A program made the position numbers and the translations under genes. This document shows, one piece after another, positions 1 through 11,954 of a stretch of 64,000 nt of DNA (the first letter of the stretch is position 1; each line of letters begins with the position of its first letter). The DNA lies in the NCBI GenBank assembly GCA_036874045.1, contig CM072337.1:4836001-4900000 (forward strand), read 5' to 3'. The notes beneath the pieces were generated by a model. It made no database searches. It was given only the letters and a program-made list of their open reading frames with translations, and was not told the origin of the DNA. Source of the DNA: Cymodocea nodosa. Lineage: Eukaryota; Streptophyta; Magnoliopsida; Alismatales; Cymodoceaceae.

Positions 1-2307
1 AGTGATCATGGAACTGAATTTGATAATGATCAAATGGATAACTATTGTAATGAGCATGGCATTGATCACAGATTTTCTTTTCCAAGAGCACCGTGTCAAA
101 ATAGTGTTGTTGAGAGAAAGAATAGATCACTTCAAGAAATGGCCAGAACTATGTTGAATGAACATAAGTTACCTCAAAATCTTTGGGCTGAAGTAGTAAA
201 TACAGCTTGTTATGTTATTAACAGAAGTCATTTAAGACCTCATGTTAATAAAACACCTTTTGAAATTATGTTTAATAGGGTTCCAAAAATTTCCTATATG
301 AAACCATTTGGCTGCAAGTGTTTTATTCTTAATACTAAGGATAAAAGGGATAAATTTCAAGCCAAATCGGATGAAGGAATTTTTGTAGGTTACTCTACTA
401 GAAGTAAAGCCTATAGAGTATATAACAAGACTTCTAGGACTATTGAAGAAACCCTCCATGTAAGCTTCAATGAAAATTCTCTTAGAGAATCTCAATCTAA
501 AGCTGATAATGATGATATGATCAATTTTCCAAATGAGTTAGAGATCAATAAAGAGATTGATGATTTATCTGAAAAAATAAAAAATATGAACTTAAATGAT
601 CAAACTAATGATGAAAGTGATGGACTTTCAGATGTTGATGAGAATATTGAGGAAAATCAGAGAAATTGGCGTTATTCTTCATCACATCCCATTACTCAAG
701 TCATTGGTAATATTAATGAGGGATTTAAAACTAGAGCTTCAGTAAATTTAAATAGTATGTGTATGTTTGTTTCTATGGTGGAACCAAAGAATATACAAGA
801 AGCATTATCTGATGAAAATTGGATAGTGGCAATGCAAGAAGAACTAAATCAATTCATTAGAAATGATGTATGGGAATTAGTCTCTCCACCAGAAAATTAG
901 TCCATATTAGGTACAAAGTGGATCTTTAGAAACAAAACTAACGAAACTGGTCAAATTATAAGGAATAAAGCTAGATTAGTTGCACAAGGGTATACACAGG
1001 AAGAAGGATTAGATTATGATGAAACATTTGCTCTTGTGGCTAGGTTAGAAAGTATTAGAATATTATTGGCCTATGCTTGTTATATGGATTTTAAATTATA
1101 TCAAATGGATGTAAAGAGTGCATTTCTAAATGGTTTAATTAATGAAGAAGTCTATGTAAAACAACCACCAGGATTTGAAGATATTAAAAATCCTGAATTT
1201 GTGTATAAATTGAAAAAAGCCTTATATGGTTTGAAGTAAGCACCTAGATCATGGTATGAAAGATTGTCTACTTTTTTAATAGAAAAAGGCTATATCATGG
1301 GAAAAGTGGATCATACTCTATTTATTAAGAGAGATGGTAAAGATCAGATTGTTGTTCAAATATACGTGGATGATATAATCTTTGGAGCAACCTCTGATAA
1401 GTTGATAGAAATATTCTCTGAAGAGATGACTAATCAGTTTGAAATGAGCATGATAGGAGAACTTTCATATTTTCTAGGACTTCAAATTAAGCAAATGGAT
1501 AAAGGTATATTTTTAAATCAGGAAAAATATGCAGATGAAATGCTTAAGAAATTTAATTTTAATGATACAAGGATTCGAGGAACTCCTATGAGTACTACTT
1601 TAAAGTTAGATATTGATGACATAGGAAAATCTATAGATCAAAGAAAATACAGAAGTATGATTGGTTCTTTACTTTTTTTGACTGCTAGTAGACCTGATAT
1701 TATGTTTGTTATGTGTGTTTGTGCTAGATTTCAATCTAATACTAAGGAATCACACTTAATTGCAGTTAAAAGAGTATTTAGATATATACAAGGAACTAAA
1801 AATTTCAGACTGTATTATTCTAAGGATAGTTCAATAGATCTTATAGGATATACTGATGTTGATTATGCAGGATCTAAATCTGATAGAAAGAGTACCAGTG
1901 GCACAAGTCAATTATTGGGAAATAATTTGGTGTCATGGTTTAGTAAAAAGCAAAACTTTGTAGCACTTTCTACTACAAATGCTGAATATGTTGCTGTTGC
2001 ACTGTGTTGCACTCAGATTCTGTGGATAAGGCAAACTTTAGAAGATTTTGGATTATCTTATGATACAACTGAGATTTATTGTGATTCTGCAATAAATCTT
2101 TCTAAAAATCCTGTATTACATTCAAGAGCAAAGCATATAGAGGTTAGACATCATTTTCTAAGAGATAACGTAATTAAAAGAAAAATTAAATTAGAATTTG
2201 TGTCTAGTAAAAATCAATTAGCTGATATATTTACAAAACCTCTAGACGAAAATACATTATGCAACATTAGATTAAATTTAGGTAATTGTAGGCTATGTGA
2301 TGTGTAA
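1..2307 (+). pseudogene. pol: Copia-1 pol: integrase C-part, reverse transcriptase, RNase H (two stops)
   Basis: One frame runs from base 1 to the stop at 2307 (768 codons seen, 5' end outside the window). It begins at SDHGTEF, which holds the second catalytic Asp of integrase; the catalytic Glu follows in VVERKN (about residue 38). RT carries YVDD at 1363-1374 (about residue 455), and RNase H shows DVDYAG (about 619), the DSAINLSKN segment and LADIFTKPL (about 740). Two nonsense codons break it: TAG at 898-900 and TAA at 1237-1239, the latter inside YGLK-APR where Copia elements have Gln. Each is one C-to-T step from Gln. Apart from these the frame is clean, so the copy is fairly young. Order integrase before RT identifies Copia rather than Gypsy. 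Confidence 0.93.
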
Positions 2308-2865
2308 AATGCTTAAACTCCACATAAAAAGATAAATATTATTGATGATGTTGTTCACCTCATAGATATTATATACTTATTATAAATATCTAAAGTAATA
2401 TCTAAACTACTACTTAAGATACTATGTATTTATTGTAAAATCATAGTAGTATCTTATTGATTTTAAGTAGTTTATCAATTTTAATAGTTTTTAGGATTTT
2501 AAGTGGAAGTGTAAATGAAAAACATTAAATACTTTTGACATTCTGAAATTTTGATTAAATGTTTTCTTTGAATCAAGGAAAATGCATATGATCATGCATA
2601 AATTTGACTTAATTGATTAAACTTGTAGAATAAGTTATATGTAACTCATCTTAAACTGTTAATCAAAAGTATAAGCTTATTGAAACTGATTCATATTCTT
2701 AGTACAATCATAGAAGTAAAAATTGTATGAGATTTGTGTTTTATTGCATCTGTATTAATGGAATACATATATACTGTGCTTAAAATGAAAAGTGCTTACA
2801 AAGTAAAAATCTTTGAGAGTTTATTGATCAGTTTGATCACGAGCCTTTTGTACTTGAGCAGATAG

Positions 2866-3372
2866 GTATGTAAGGATTGTTGTCCTGAAAAAGGATTCTT
2901 TAAATCTAGCAACCTAAGGTCTTGATCAGATCTGGGATTGTTGACTGAAAGCTCATTATACGGGTACATTAGAAATCTCTTGTATGATTCAAACTTTTCA
3001 AACTAACTTTTAAGGAAAATTATCAATATTTACTGTTTTGAAAAGAAAAAGTTGTTTCATTAATTACAAATATCTTTGAATCGCATATAGTTTATACCAA
3101 TATAACTACTGATTTATTGAATCAACATTAGTACTTTTGAAAACGTTTATTTGAGATACATTCTTTTATTCTCCTTGAATTAATCGAATTGAGTTCAAAG
3201 TTGTGTTTTGATTCATATACAGTAGGAATTGATTTTGGAAATCATTTTTGATGATGTCAGGATAATGGAAGTCTCTGAAAAGAAAATGTAAAAGTATAGT
3301 TATACTTAACATCTATTGTCACTACAAGTATATTTTGTATTTTGATTGAATATATTTGAAGTATATTTGTAG
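2866..3372 (+). other. Putative intron in the leader upstream of aORF-1
   Basis: The segment starts GTATGTAAGG after AG and ends TTTGTAG, a good plant donor/acceptor pair 507 bp apart. The same pair occurs at 11764-12278 (515 bp) and 15125-15631 (507 bp). Conservation of both borders across a Copia and two Gypsy copies supports a spliced unit, but no transcript evidence is available here. Confidence 0.35.
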
Positions 3373-3669
3373 GGAGAGGATTAACAATGTCGAAAACAGA
3401 TTAATATAATTTAGAATACAAATCTTAGTTAATCTGAATTAATGTCCTCTTAAAATCTTGATGAAATAATTTAAAAAGACAAATAAACTATTTTAGATTC
3501 AAAGGACAAAATGTTCAAATAGTTTACAATGTTCTCAAGATAATGTTAAGTTTAGCATGTGTGTTGTTTTCGGAACGTTTCAGTTGGAAGCATCCGAAAA
3601 TTGTTGTGTACTAACTAGACGTTATGTTAGATAAGGTAACGTGTAAAACTGCCTCTAGACAGCATTTTA

Positions 3670-3695
3670 CTCGTTAAGTTGGTTAACTCAACGAG
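3670..3695 (+). promoter_or_regulatory. Hairpin word upstream of aORF-1
   Basis: Arms CTCGTTAAGTT (3670-3680) and AACTCAACGAG (3685-3695) are complementary except for one position, with a 4-nt GGTT loop. This is the same word family as the CGTTGAGTTA hairpins elsewhere in the window. It lies about 200 bp before the aORF-1 ATG. A related GTTGAGTTATACG follows near 3779. Confidence 0.5.
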
Positions 3696-3891
3696 TTATA
3701 CTTGAATATTTCGGGTACCTTGATTGAATAAACTTTAATCAATATTTATTTAATTTCTAAACCCGACTTCTCTTCACGTTGAGTTATACGCCTAAAAACC
3801 CTATTTAAACACTTATTGCACAGGGACTTAGGTTATTTATAAACTTTGTCAAGAAAATTTTTCCCGCTTGTTGCTGTTACAACCTACGACG

Positions 3892-6201
3892 ATGGTCTCC
3901 AAGTTCTACAAAGGTCGTGGCAAAGGAAAAGGCAAAAGCAGAAGAGATGCAAAAGGAAAAGAAATAGAGAATGATGAAGTTCCACATACTTGGTTCAAGA
4001 AAATATTTCGAGTGGAGAAAAGGTTAGCAGAACTTTATAGAGATTACTTCTTTCCTTAGGGAATATTAGATGAAGTTAGACAAGAACTTCAACATATTGA
4101 TGCAAATATTACATACATGGGTATTCGTAGTAAATTTGATAGAGAATACAGAATGAAATGTGTTGAGATTGCATTTTTGGGACAGTATGCAAAATATTTG
4201 GAAAAAGGTGTAGGTTCATCAAACAGAACTCCTCAAACTCCTATAAACGGTACAAGACTACATGCATTTGAGGAAGAGCATGAATCAGCTATCCTCACTT
4301 CTTTATATTCAAAACAAGTAGAATCAGATATTGTTGTAGACAAAACAAAAGTTGATAGTCTTCGAAAGGCTGTTGCAATAGAAAGTGCCTTAGAAGAATT
4401 AAAGTAGAAAACTTTTATGGAGCAATTTGAAAAGAAAACAGCAATACTTGAAAAGGAGAAACAAAAATGTTATAGATGAAGGAAAGTCAGAAAAATTATA
4501 TCTAAGGAAACAAAGTCTATTGAAAAAGGAAAATCAGATGAAAATTTATTTCCAAAGGACAATGTATGTCTAGACATTGTACCTTATTGTGCATCTGATA
4601 AACTCATCAGTTCCGAACACACTGAAACTGATGAAGATAATGAGACTTTATTTTCCCTTGCAAGAAAACTTGAGAAGAAATCCAAGTCAAATATGAGCTC
4701 AAGTTTTTCTATTAGTACAAGTCCTAATGATGCAGAAATTAACAAATCAGAGCATCAGGCACCTGACATTGAACAAGTTATTGCAAATATAATTGACAAT
4801 GTTGAAGCAGTAACTAGTTCAAAGGCTGAATTATCTAGAGTAGCAGATATTGAAATTGTTAAGACTCTAGAAGAGCTAAAAGTTAACCAGCCTTCTACAG
4901 AATCTATAGAAGTAGAGTTTGAGAATTCACAGCATGAATCAATGGAATTATCTGTTAAACAAAATGAACAATTACAGACAGATACACTAGCTGTAGAATT
5001 TGTGGAAAAATTGTACTCTAAACATTCTATAGAGACTGAACATATGAATGTTGAGCATATTGACAATGTTCCTAACACTGTTGAAGTTGAAGAATCAAGC
5101 TTACCTGAGTAGCTTCAAGATAATATTTTGGAAGAGGAACAACATGACATTCATTTCGAAGAAGAGGTTCCTGAAGATGAATTAAACTCTGAATCACGGC
5201 TTCAGGAATCACCTTCTTTGTGTACAATATTAAAAATTCAAGGTAATGCAATTCATTTTAGATCTGAAGAAGCATTGCAGATATACAATAATCTGATTAC
5301 ATGTCAGATTCTACATGCTTATCCAATAAAATTCAGAAATTTGATGGAAATAAGAGATCTATTTGAGTTTCAAGGCCTCATTAAATTTTTGCCAGTAGGA
5401 ACGAAATGGAAGTAATACACAGAGCTTATTGTAGCTTTTTATAGCAATCTGGTCAAGAATGGAAATTTTTTGAAAACTCAAATAAATGAACAGGAGTTTA
5501 TATTATCTCCTGAGTTAATTTTTGAAGTTTTAGGATTAAAGAATGAAGGTGTTGTTGTTACCAACTGATTTGACATAATAAGACAATTGGAATGGAACAT
5601 TCAGTCTTTATCAAAAATTCCAGATGTATATTCTGAAATGAGATTAATGGAAAATCTGAATGCAGAGGCAAGATTTATTGCAAATATATTGCATGCAAAT
5701 TTATTTCAGAGAGTTGGACACAATTTGGAAGTCAGCAGATGCTGTTTATATGCAACTTATGGCCTACTGATTAGAATTCAAATAAATTGGTTTGATGTTT
5801 TTATGTCTCAACTACAGCATATGAGTTCAAAGTTATTTTATGGTGATGCTGTATGTAGAATCCTTGCAAGCCAATTGACTTTATCTTACTGGCCCTCTGA
5901 AACTAAAGGCATGAGAGCATTTAGTATCAAAGATTTGCAAAACTTCCAGGCCATGCATAAACCTCAACGACAACAACAACAACAACCTGATACAGACCAT
6001 ATACAACAATGACAACAACAACAACAACCTGATACAGACCATATACAACAACAACAACAAAGTTATTCAGTTCAAGTAGAACAGCAAACCCAGCTACCTC
6101 CTGACTTAGATGTAGTGCTTAATGACATCAAAAATGATATTAAGCATCTAGGAGATAAAATATGTAATGCTATAAGTGATATACTTAGGAGGGGTCAATA
6201 A
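3892..6201 (+). pseudogene. aORF-1: additional ORF of Copia-1 (transposon-associated protein, function unknown)
   Basis: A single frame runs from ATG 3892 to TAA 6199-6201 (770 codons with stop), interrupted by TAG 4057, TAG 4405, TGA 4477, TAG 5110, TAA 5413, TGA 5566 and TGA 6010. The N-terminus is very basic (KGRGKGKGKSRRDAKGK). An acidic, low-complexity middle leads to a conserved domain at about residues 436-686, recognisable by FRSEEA, IRDLFEFQGL, FYSNL, LGLKNEG, IANILHANLFQR, IQINW and LFYGD. The same order of motifs occurs in aORF-G (8824-11052) and aORF-2 (35905-38079). The domain resembles what is catalogued as 'putative plant transposon protein' (Pfam PF20167, from memory, not searched). 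A Gln-rich stretch and a short helical tail end the protein. No signal peptide or clear membrane span is visible, so the label 'env-like' used for SIRE third ORFs is not supported. Confidence 0.75.
5968..6051 (+). repeat. 42-bp tandem duplication in the Gln-rich part of aORF-1
   Basis: Units 5968-6009 and 6010-6051 are identical apart from C versus T at their first base. The change turns CGA into TGA and creates the stop at 6010. Both encode Gln runs followed by PDTDHIQQ. The duplication keeps frame. Confidence 0.9.
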
Positions 6202-6692
6202 TTGTTTTTGTTTGTTTCTGAATACAAAATGTAATGTTTGTATTACTTGTTTGATTTGATTGAATAATACATTTTTCTGTAAATGTCTTCAATTATTATT
6301 CTTGTTTACAGAAAGAGTTGTTGTAATTATATCTCTTATATATATATATATATATATTCTCTGTAATTATCTTTTTGATTAATGACAGAAAGGGAGAGAA
6401 ATATTATAAAAAGATGATTATGATCTTAATTGCATATATATATTATAAAAGGAGAAGTTATTTAAATGGTTATTGTAATTTGACAGATGATAATTAGAAA
6501 ACTGATACTTATATAATTAATGACATCTGAGAGTTTTAGTTCTGAGAGGCAAAATTTACACAAACAATAGAAATAAGCTTAAGTGAACTTAAGTCAACAA
6601 ACAAGTTTGTTGAATTAAAAGTTAACCCAATGAAGGTGCTTTGTTGAGTTATACATATTTCATAATTGATTTAAGATGGTTTTGTCATCATC
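6202..6692 (+). other. 3' untranslated region of Copia-1
   Basis: AT-rich sequence without a coding frame lies between the aORF-1 stop and the polypurine tract. It contains a short TA run at about 6340-6357 and, near 6600-6650, words of the AAGTTAACCC/GTTGAGTTATAC type. The last 20 bases (TTTTGTCATCATC) match the sequence preceding the Copia-2 tract at about 38250, showing the two elements are of one lineage. Confidence 0.6.
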
Positions 6693-6705
6693 AAAAAGGG
6701 GGAGA
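6693..6705 (+). promoter_or_regulatory. Polypurine tract of Copia-1
   Basis: AAAAAGGGGGAGA directly precedes the LTR start TTGTTGAG. This is the expected primer for plus-strand DNA synthesis and matches 38262-38275 in Copia-2. Confidence 0.85.
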
Positions 6706-6706
6706 T

Positions 6707-7636
6707 TGTTGAGTATTTTTGTTTTATGATGTGTGCTGAATGAAAATAATCATATTTGCTCAATTACTATTGCTTGTGAAAAGAAATTAAAATCATCAAT
6801 TAATATAGAAAAAGTTTACTGATATAAATACTTGTCTGTATTGGATCTGAAGTTAATAACTAGTCGTTTCGTTGCATTAATTTCTCACTTAGCTAAACGT
6901 TAAGTTAACGTGTGTTTTTATTGAAAAGCATTATATGTTTTAATGTTATATCTTCTGTATCATGAACAATGCACATTTAGACAACTCGTTAAGTTAGAGT
7001 TTTGTTTGTATAGAGGTCACGTGAGAACTCGTTAAGTTAGAGGCTTAAAGGTTAAAATAGGTCACGTGATAACTCGTTAAGTTAGTGAGTAAAAGAAGAG
7101 ACGAACTCGTTAAGTTAGTGTTATACATGTGGTGAAATTATAAGTTACGAATGTTGTATTGTATCACATGAAGTGCACATGTTTAACTCGTTAAGTTAAC
7201 ATAACTAAACGCGTTGAGTTGCTATATTGAACACTAAGGCAACACGTTAGGTTAGCGTTATAAACTTAAGTTGTTATTTTTGCACGTGGTAAAATTCTTA
7301 TTATAAAAACATTTGTTTATTACTAGTTCGTTGAGTTATCATAACACATTGGAGATGGTTCGTTGAGATGGCATAACACCACAGACTTAGTTCGTTGAGT
7401 TAGCTACAGTACTTGTCACGTGAAATAGCACATGGTGAACTTGTTAAGTTAGAAACGTTAAGTTGTATATATATACTTGTGTTACTCGTTTAGTTAACAT
7501 TAAAGTAACGACTTCTTATTACACTGATGAAAAACTTTTAGACGAGAAAGTTTATTTTGCAAGAAATTTTTCAGAGATCCAAGACTGATGATTAAAGAAA
7601 ATTTGAAATATAAACGTGGGTTAGAACGTGTAGATT
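6707..7636 (+). repeat. Truncated LTR of Copia-1 with an array of CGTTAAGTTA-type words
   Basis: The LTR begins TGTTGAGTA right after the polypurine tract and is cut at about 7636 by Gypsy integrase sequence. It holds about a dozen copies of a word close to ACTCGTTAAGTTA or TTCGTTGAGTTA (near 6983, 7025, 7072, 7104, 7184, 7205, 7233, 7326, 7356, 7389, 7439, 7484), spaced some 20-60 bp apart. The word array matches one in L LTRs near 13200 although the LTRs are otherwise unrelated. No coding frame is present. Confidence 0.75.
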
Positions 7637-8232
7637 AAATTAAATTAATCTTAGAAAATGTAGTAAATCCTACTAGAACAGATTGGGCTAATAGATTGAT
7701 AGATGCACTTTGGGCTTATAGAACTACTTATAAAACGAGCTTAGGTATGTCACCTTTTAGGCTAGTATATGGAAAAAGTTGTCATTTACCTACTGAAATA
7801 GAACATAAAGTTTATTGGGCATTAAAAACTCTGAACACTAATTTAAATCAAGCTGCTGAAAATAGAAAAATGCAATTAATTGAATTAGAAGAATTTAGAA
7901 ATGAAGCTTATTCGAAGACTGTAAGAGAGAAAGAACAAATTAAATTTTGGCATGATAGAAAAATTATTCCTAAAAGCTTTGAAATAGGACAAGAAGTATA
8001 TCTTTATATGGCTACTCTCCATAACCATCTAGGAAAATTAAAATCTAGATGGGTAGGACCTTACATAGTTCGAAATATTTATCCTTATGGAGTTATTGAA
8101 ATTGAAAATCCTAAAAATCAGAATATATTTAAAGTAAATGGACAAAGACTTAAACCTATTCTTAAAACACCAAAAAGCTCCTTTGGAATTATGGAAGAAG
8201 TCAGAGTAGAGGACTACTCGAACTTTACTTAG
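7637..8232 (+). pseudogene. pol: Gypsy-L integrase, C-terminal part
   Basis: An uninterrupted frame of about 198 codons covers the region after the integrase catalytic Glu: VVNPTRTDWANRLIDALWAY, then MSPFRLVYGKSCHLP, the EFRNEAY helix, and the C-terminal fold with GQEVYLY, LKSRWVGPY and NPKNQNIFKVNGQRLKP. It ends VRVEDYSNFT-stop. The catalytic core is missing because the copy is 5'-truncated at a junction with Copia-1 LTR. It is nearly identical to the integrase ends at 20961-22011 (minus) and 63600-64000. No chromodomain follows, which fits the Athila/Tat branch. Confidence 0.92.
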
Positions 8233-8823
8233 TAAGAAATTAGTTTTTATGTTTATATATATAAAAAAAAAAATATTAAAAATATATATAAAACATAAAA
8301 ATCGTTGCAGTTCAACCGACTGGATCCATCGGTATGACCAGAACATAAAAATATATGTATATTAATTTTTAGAAAAAAATGTTGGTTTTATCGAAACATA
8401 GTATCGGTTCAACTAAAAGAAAAATAGAAAAAAAATTTATATATATATTTAGGTCTGATCGAAACATAGTATCGGTTAAACCAGTAAAAAAAAAGAAAAA
8501 CTATTCTCTGTAATATTTTTATTATTATATTTGCTTGTACGGGGAGTCCGTTGAGTTACGCTTAATTCAACAAGCTTACTCCGTTGAGTCTTAAGTTAGT
8601 CAACGAGCTTATTCCATTGAGTTAACTGTAACTCAACGGAGTACTGTAGCTAAGACTACAGATAAAATAGTAATAGTTGGTTCGGGAAATGACCCGATTA
8701 CCCGCCTAAACTTAGGGCTTACTTAAACTAAAACCTAGGGTTTTAGGGGCATTATCCGGCAAATCATTTAGAATCTAGAACAGTAGAAATCAGAGCGATT
8801 CCATGTTGTTGTGTAACTCCACA
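8233..8823 (+). promoter_or_regulatory. Spacer and likely promoter region of aORF-G, with two word families
   Basis: No coding frame. A 19-base word beginning TCGAAACATAGTATCGG recurs at 8391-8409 and 8459-8477, with a related GTTCAACCGA...CATCGGTATGACC stretch at about 8308-8340. From 8545 to 8645 there are GTTGAGTTA words, including a hairpin with arms 8613-8624 and 8629-8640 (12 bp, one mismatch, 4-nt loop). A promoter-like AACTAAAACCTAGGG stretch precedes the ATG. The minus-strand L copy has the counterpart at 20290-20960, so the layout is ancestral to the family. Confidence 0.55.
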
Positions 8824-11052
8824 ATGAGGAAGATGAAGCTTGAATTCTGGGAAGAGGCAATGGACACCACATAGTTTCTAAAGGAATCTAAAGAATGGCA
8901 CACGAGGTAGAAGATCAGAAATACAACAAGAGAGAAAGAGCTACAGAAGGTAGAATCAGAACTCTTTAACTTGAGAAAAATTTTGGTTGAGTTAGAAATA
9001 CAGATACCATAGATAATGGAGACACGAATTAGAGTGGCAACTAAAATTGCAGTAAGTAAAGAAAGAAAGATATGGCCAAACAATGAAGTAGCCCTAGAAT
9101 TAATCCAACGTAAGTCTCGGCTCTGGTTCAAAAGACGAATCTGTAGACGAGTTAAATGGGTGATCTGGGAGCAAGAAAGGAAAGAAAATGAAGAAGAGGC
9201 AATTGAAGGATAAGAGGAGCCGACTGCTGAAAGACCTGTTCTTGAGGAGCAGCAACCTGGACCTTCAAATCCACTTCCTAAACCATTAGAAAGGTTGGTA
9301 GTTATGGGGCCTTCAAACGAAGAAGAAATAAGAGAATTTGAAGAACTAGTTCAAGTTGGAAAAAACCAAGGAGAATTAGAAGATTTGGTAGTGGCTAAAG
9401 GACACCTAGTGTTTGATGCACTTTACAAATAGAGGGCTGCAGAAAAGTTGAAAGCCCAATATAAAATCAACGTGGAACAACATCAAGAAGCTACTGCCAA
9501 ACCTGCTGAAAAAGGAGATGAGGCTAGTCCTTCGAGACCAGCAATTATAAAAAAAGTTAAACAGGAAGAGCTAGTACCTGTGGGTCGAAGGCCTGCAGAG
9601 CCTACTTTTGTAGATTTAATTTCAGAAGATGAAGAGGAAGAACAAGCACAACTAATCAGAAAAAAGAAAGGAAAAGAAAAAGTGCCTGAATATGAGGAAA
9701 TTAAATCTAAAGTACCAATTTTTACAGGGCCTGTGGAGCAAATTTTTATTAACCTGCTATCCAATTCTAAGGAGGTGCAGGAGGAGCTACAGCAGTAGGA
9801 GCAAAGAAAAGAAGAAAATCAGGCTAAAATTAGTCTACAGCCTATACAAGAAGAAACAGATATTAGGGTAGAAACTGAATTGCCTATGACTCCATCCCAA
9901 TCGGTTACAGAATCAGAAAGAACAGTAACAGAATAGATTAGTAGTCAGGAGGAAAAAGAAAGAGCAGAAAATGAAGAGGCTGAAAGAAGCCATTTGGACA
10001 AAAATAATTTTACAGATTCCACTAAAGAACAAGAAACTCTTCAGCAATTTATGAAGAGAATTCAAGACAGAGTGGAGAGTTCTGTCGGCTCACCACCACA
10101 AACAGAAATAGAAATTTAGGAATCTGTAGAAAATATTCAAATGCAGCCTATAGAAGAGGAAGAGCAAGAGCAAACCCCTCTATAGCAACAAAGTCACCTT
10201 CCTGACCCGATTGAAACAACAATTTTGAATGAAGTACATTTTTGTAGTCAGGAAGCTTATACCAAATACCAAGAAATAAGGGGTTACGACATTATTTATA
10301 GTAGACCAGTAAATTGGGATGGAATGCAAGAAATCAAAGATTTATTTGAGTTCCAAGGTCTACTGCAATTCATTTCTCAAGAAAGAGGGCATGCAGTATA
10401 TGAGAATTTAGTGCCCTATTTTTATGCAAATTTAAGAGAAGGAGAAAGAGGATTAATTTCAAACGTGGAGGAAGCTGATGTACAGATAACACCAGAACTT
10501 CTCCACAACATTTTTGGTTTAAAGAATGAAGGAATAAAAATTTTGGAAGGTACAACTACAGTTGAATGGACTGAACAGGAAATTAAGGATTGTTTAGCTA
10601 TCAATCCTAGTGTGCCATTATTAAACAGATTGAAGCATTTAAATGGTAAAGCACACCTGGTAGCTAACATTCTGATTAAGAATGTCTATCAACGATAGGG
10701 CCATGATATAGAATTAAGTCAATTTGTCAAATGGGCCACATATGCAGTTGTAAATAAGATCCAAATAAATTGGTCTACAACTTTTATCTCCAAGCTAAAA
10801 ACAGTGAAAAAGAAATTATTTTATGGAGATTTGATTCCACTACTGATGGTGGATTGTATTGATTTCACGAAATGGACATCAAAAAGGATCAGATGTAGAA
10901 CCATTTCAGTGAAAGAATACAGAAATTTTGTAGCTGTAGAACTAGATGTATCTTCTAGAGGAATTACAGGAGCAGTAGAGAAGATTAATCAATTAGAGCT
11001 TCAATTAGAAAAACTCCAGAAGGAAGTAGATGAACTTAGGCATAGAGATTAA
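8824..11052 (+). pseudogene. aORF-G: additional ORF of Gypsy-L (homologue of the Copia aORFs)
   Basis: One frame runs from ATG 8824 to TAA 11050-11052 (743 codons). Ten nonsense codons interrupt it: TAG at 8872, 8908, 9010, 9430, 9796, 9934, 10117, 10183 and 10696, and TAA at 9211. None is a frameshift. The N-terminal third has METRIRVATK and a basic WFKRRICRRVKW segment; the middle is acidic and charged with Glu-rich blocks (SEDEEEEQ). Residues about 460-710 hold the shared domain: HFCSQEAY, IIYSRPVNW, IKDLFEFQGL, FYANL, IFGLKNEG, LVANILIKNVYQR, IQINW, LFYGD. A C-terminal heptad segment (INQLELQLEKLQKEVDELR) predicts a coiled coil. It sits where Athila elements carry a third ORF, but similarity is to the Copia aORFs here. 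Function unknown; oligomerising nucleic-acid or capsid accessory role is only a guess. Confidence 0.78.
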
Positions 11053-11919
11053 ATTGTATTGTTCGTCTACTTATATAAAATTGTGTGAAATTGTATGATG
11101 TACTTGTAATGTAATTGATTCATATTAATGAATGTAATTTTTTCAAATGCATTTTTCATTAGTATTGCAAATTTTTAAGGAAATTGAAAATTTTTATGAA
11201 CTTGCTGTAACTATCCAACAAATGAGACTGTAAAATTTTTATAAACTGCTTGAATGTTATATTTAGAAGGCTATATAAGATGCTTTTGAATTTACTATTT
11301 ATGCAAATCTAGATATAGTATCTTATGTTTTTTCTGAATTTCATGAGTTTAACAGTTTCACGATTTTAAAATGAAATCAGAATGCTTAATGAAAAAATCA
11401 GTAATTTATCTGAAGTCCTGAAAGAGCTGAGATGTGTATTCTAGATTAAATGAAACACATATGATTAAAGATACATTTAATTTGACTGATTGAACTTGTA
11501 GAAAGATTTATGTGTAGATCTTATTAAACTACAGAAAAAGTATGAGCTTATTGTTATGGATTCATATTTTCAGTAAATGATAGAAGCAAAACTATATGAG
11601 ATTGGTGTTTTACTACATCTGTATTAATGAAATACATACAAGTAAATGATAGTATGTGATAATATTTTGTTTTATGTTTGTATATATAAAAAAAAAAAAA
11701 AAGGAAAATTTTGAGAGTTTATTGACTTGTTTGATCACGAGCCTTTTGTACTTGAGCATATAGGTATGTAAGGATTGTTAACCTGAACAAGGACTCTTGA
11801 AATATGGCAACCTAAGATCCTGATCAGATCTGGGATTGTTGACTGAAAGCTCGTTACATGGGTACATTAAAAAGCTCTTGTATGATTCAAGCTTGTCAAA
11901 TTAACTTTTAAAGTACGAA

Positions 11920-11954
<35 letters not shown>

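Larger units (their letters stand above)
2308..3891 (+). other. Noncoding module between Copia-1 pol and aORF, homologous to the Gypsy-L 3' region
   Basis: No coding frame is visible over 1.58 kb. From about 2350 to 3420 the sequence aligns by eye with 11260-12300 and 14630-15650 in Gypsy L elements; the best conserved block is about 2815-3015 (GATCACGAGCCTTTTGTAC and what follows). A splice-donor-like AG|GTATGT at 2866 and an acceptor-like ATATTTGTAG ending at 3372 are conserved in all three copies. From 3600 to 3800 it turns into a promoter-like stretch with GTTAAGTT/CTCAACG words and a TATA-like CTATTTAAAC at about 3801. Role inferred: promoter and 5' leader of the downstream aORF. Confidence 0.6.
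1..7636 (+). mobile_element. Copia-1: 3' part of a SIRE-like Ty1/copia element with an extra ORF
   Basis: The window opens inside the integrase core of a Ty1/copia element. The order is integrase, RT, RNase H (1-2307), a noncoding module (2308-3891), an additional ORF (3892-6201), a 3' UTR, a polypurine tract and an LTR start at 6707. A long segment and extra ORF downstream of pol, and a tract ending in GGGGGAGAT before TGTT, fit the SIRE/Maximus lineage. The 5' LTR and gag lie outside the window. The 3' LTR is cut at about 7636 where Gypsy integrase sequence begins, so no target duplication can be read. Confidence 0.85.

Noticed and set aside
232..495. Minus-strand open frames over pol, gag and aORF regions
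   Set aside because: They overlap well-supported coding frames of the elements and show no independent motifs.
2815..3015. Conserved block as a tRNA or small structured RNA gene
   Set aside because: No cloverleaf or box A/B could be made out by eye; conservation is explained as part of the shared retrotransposon module.
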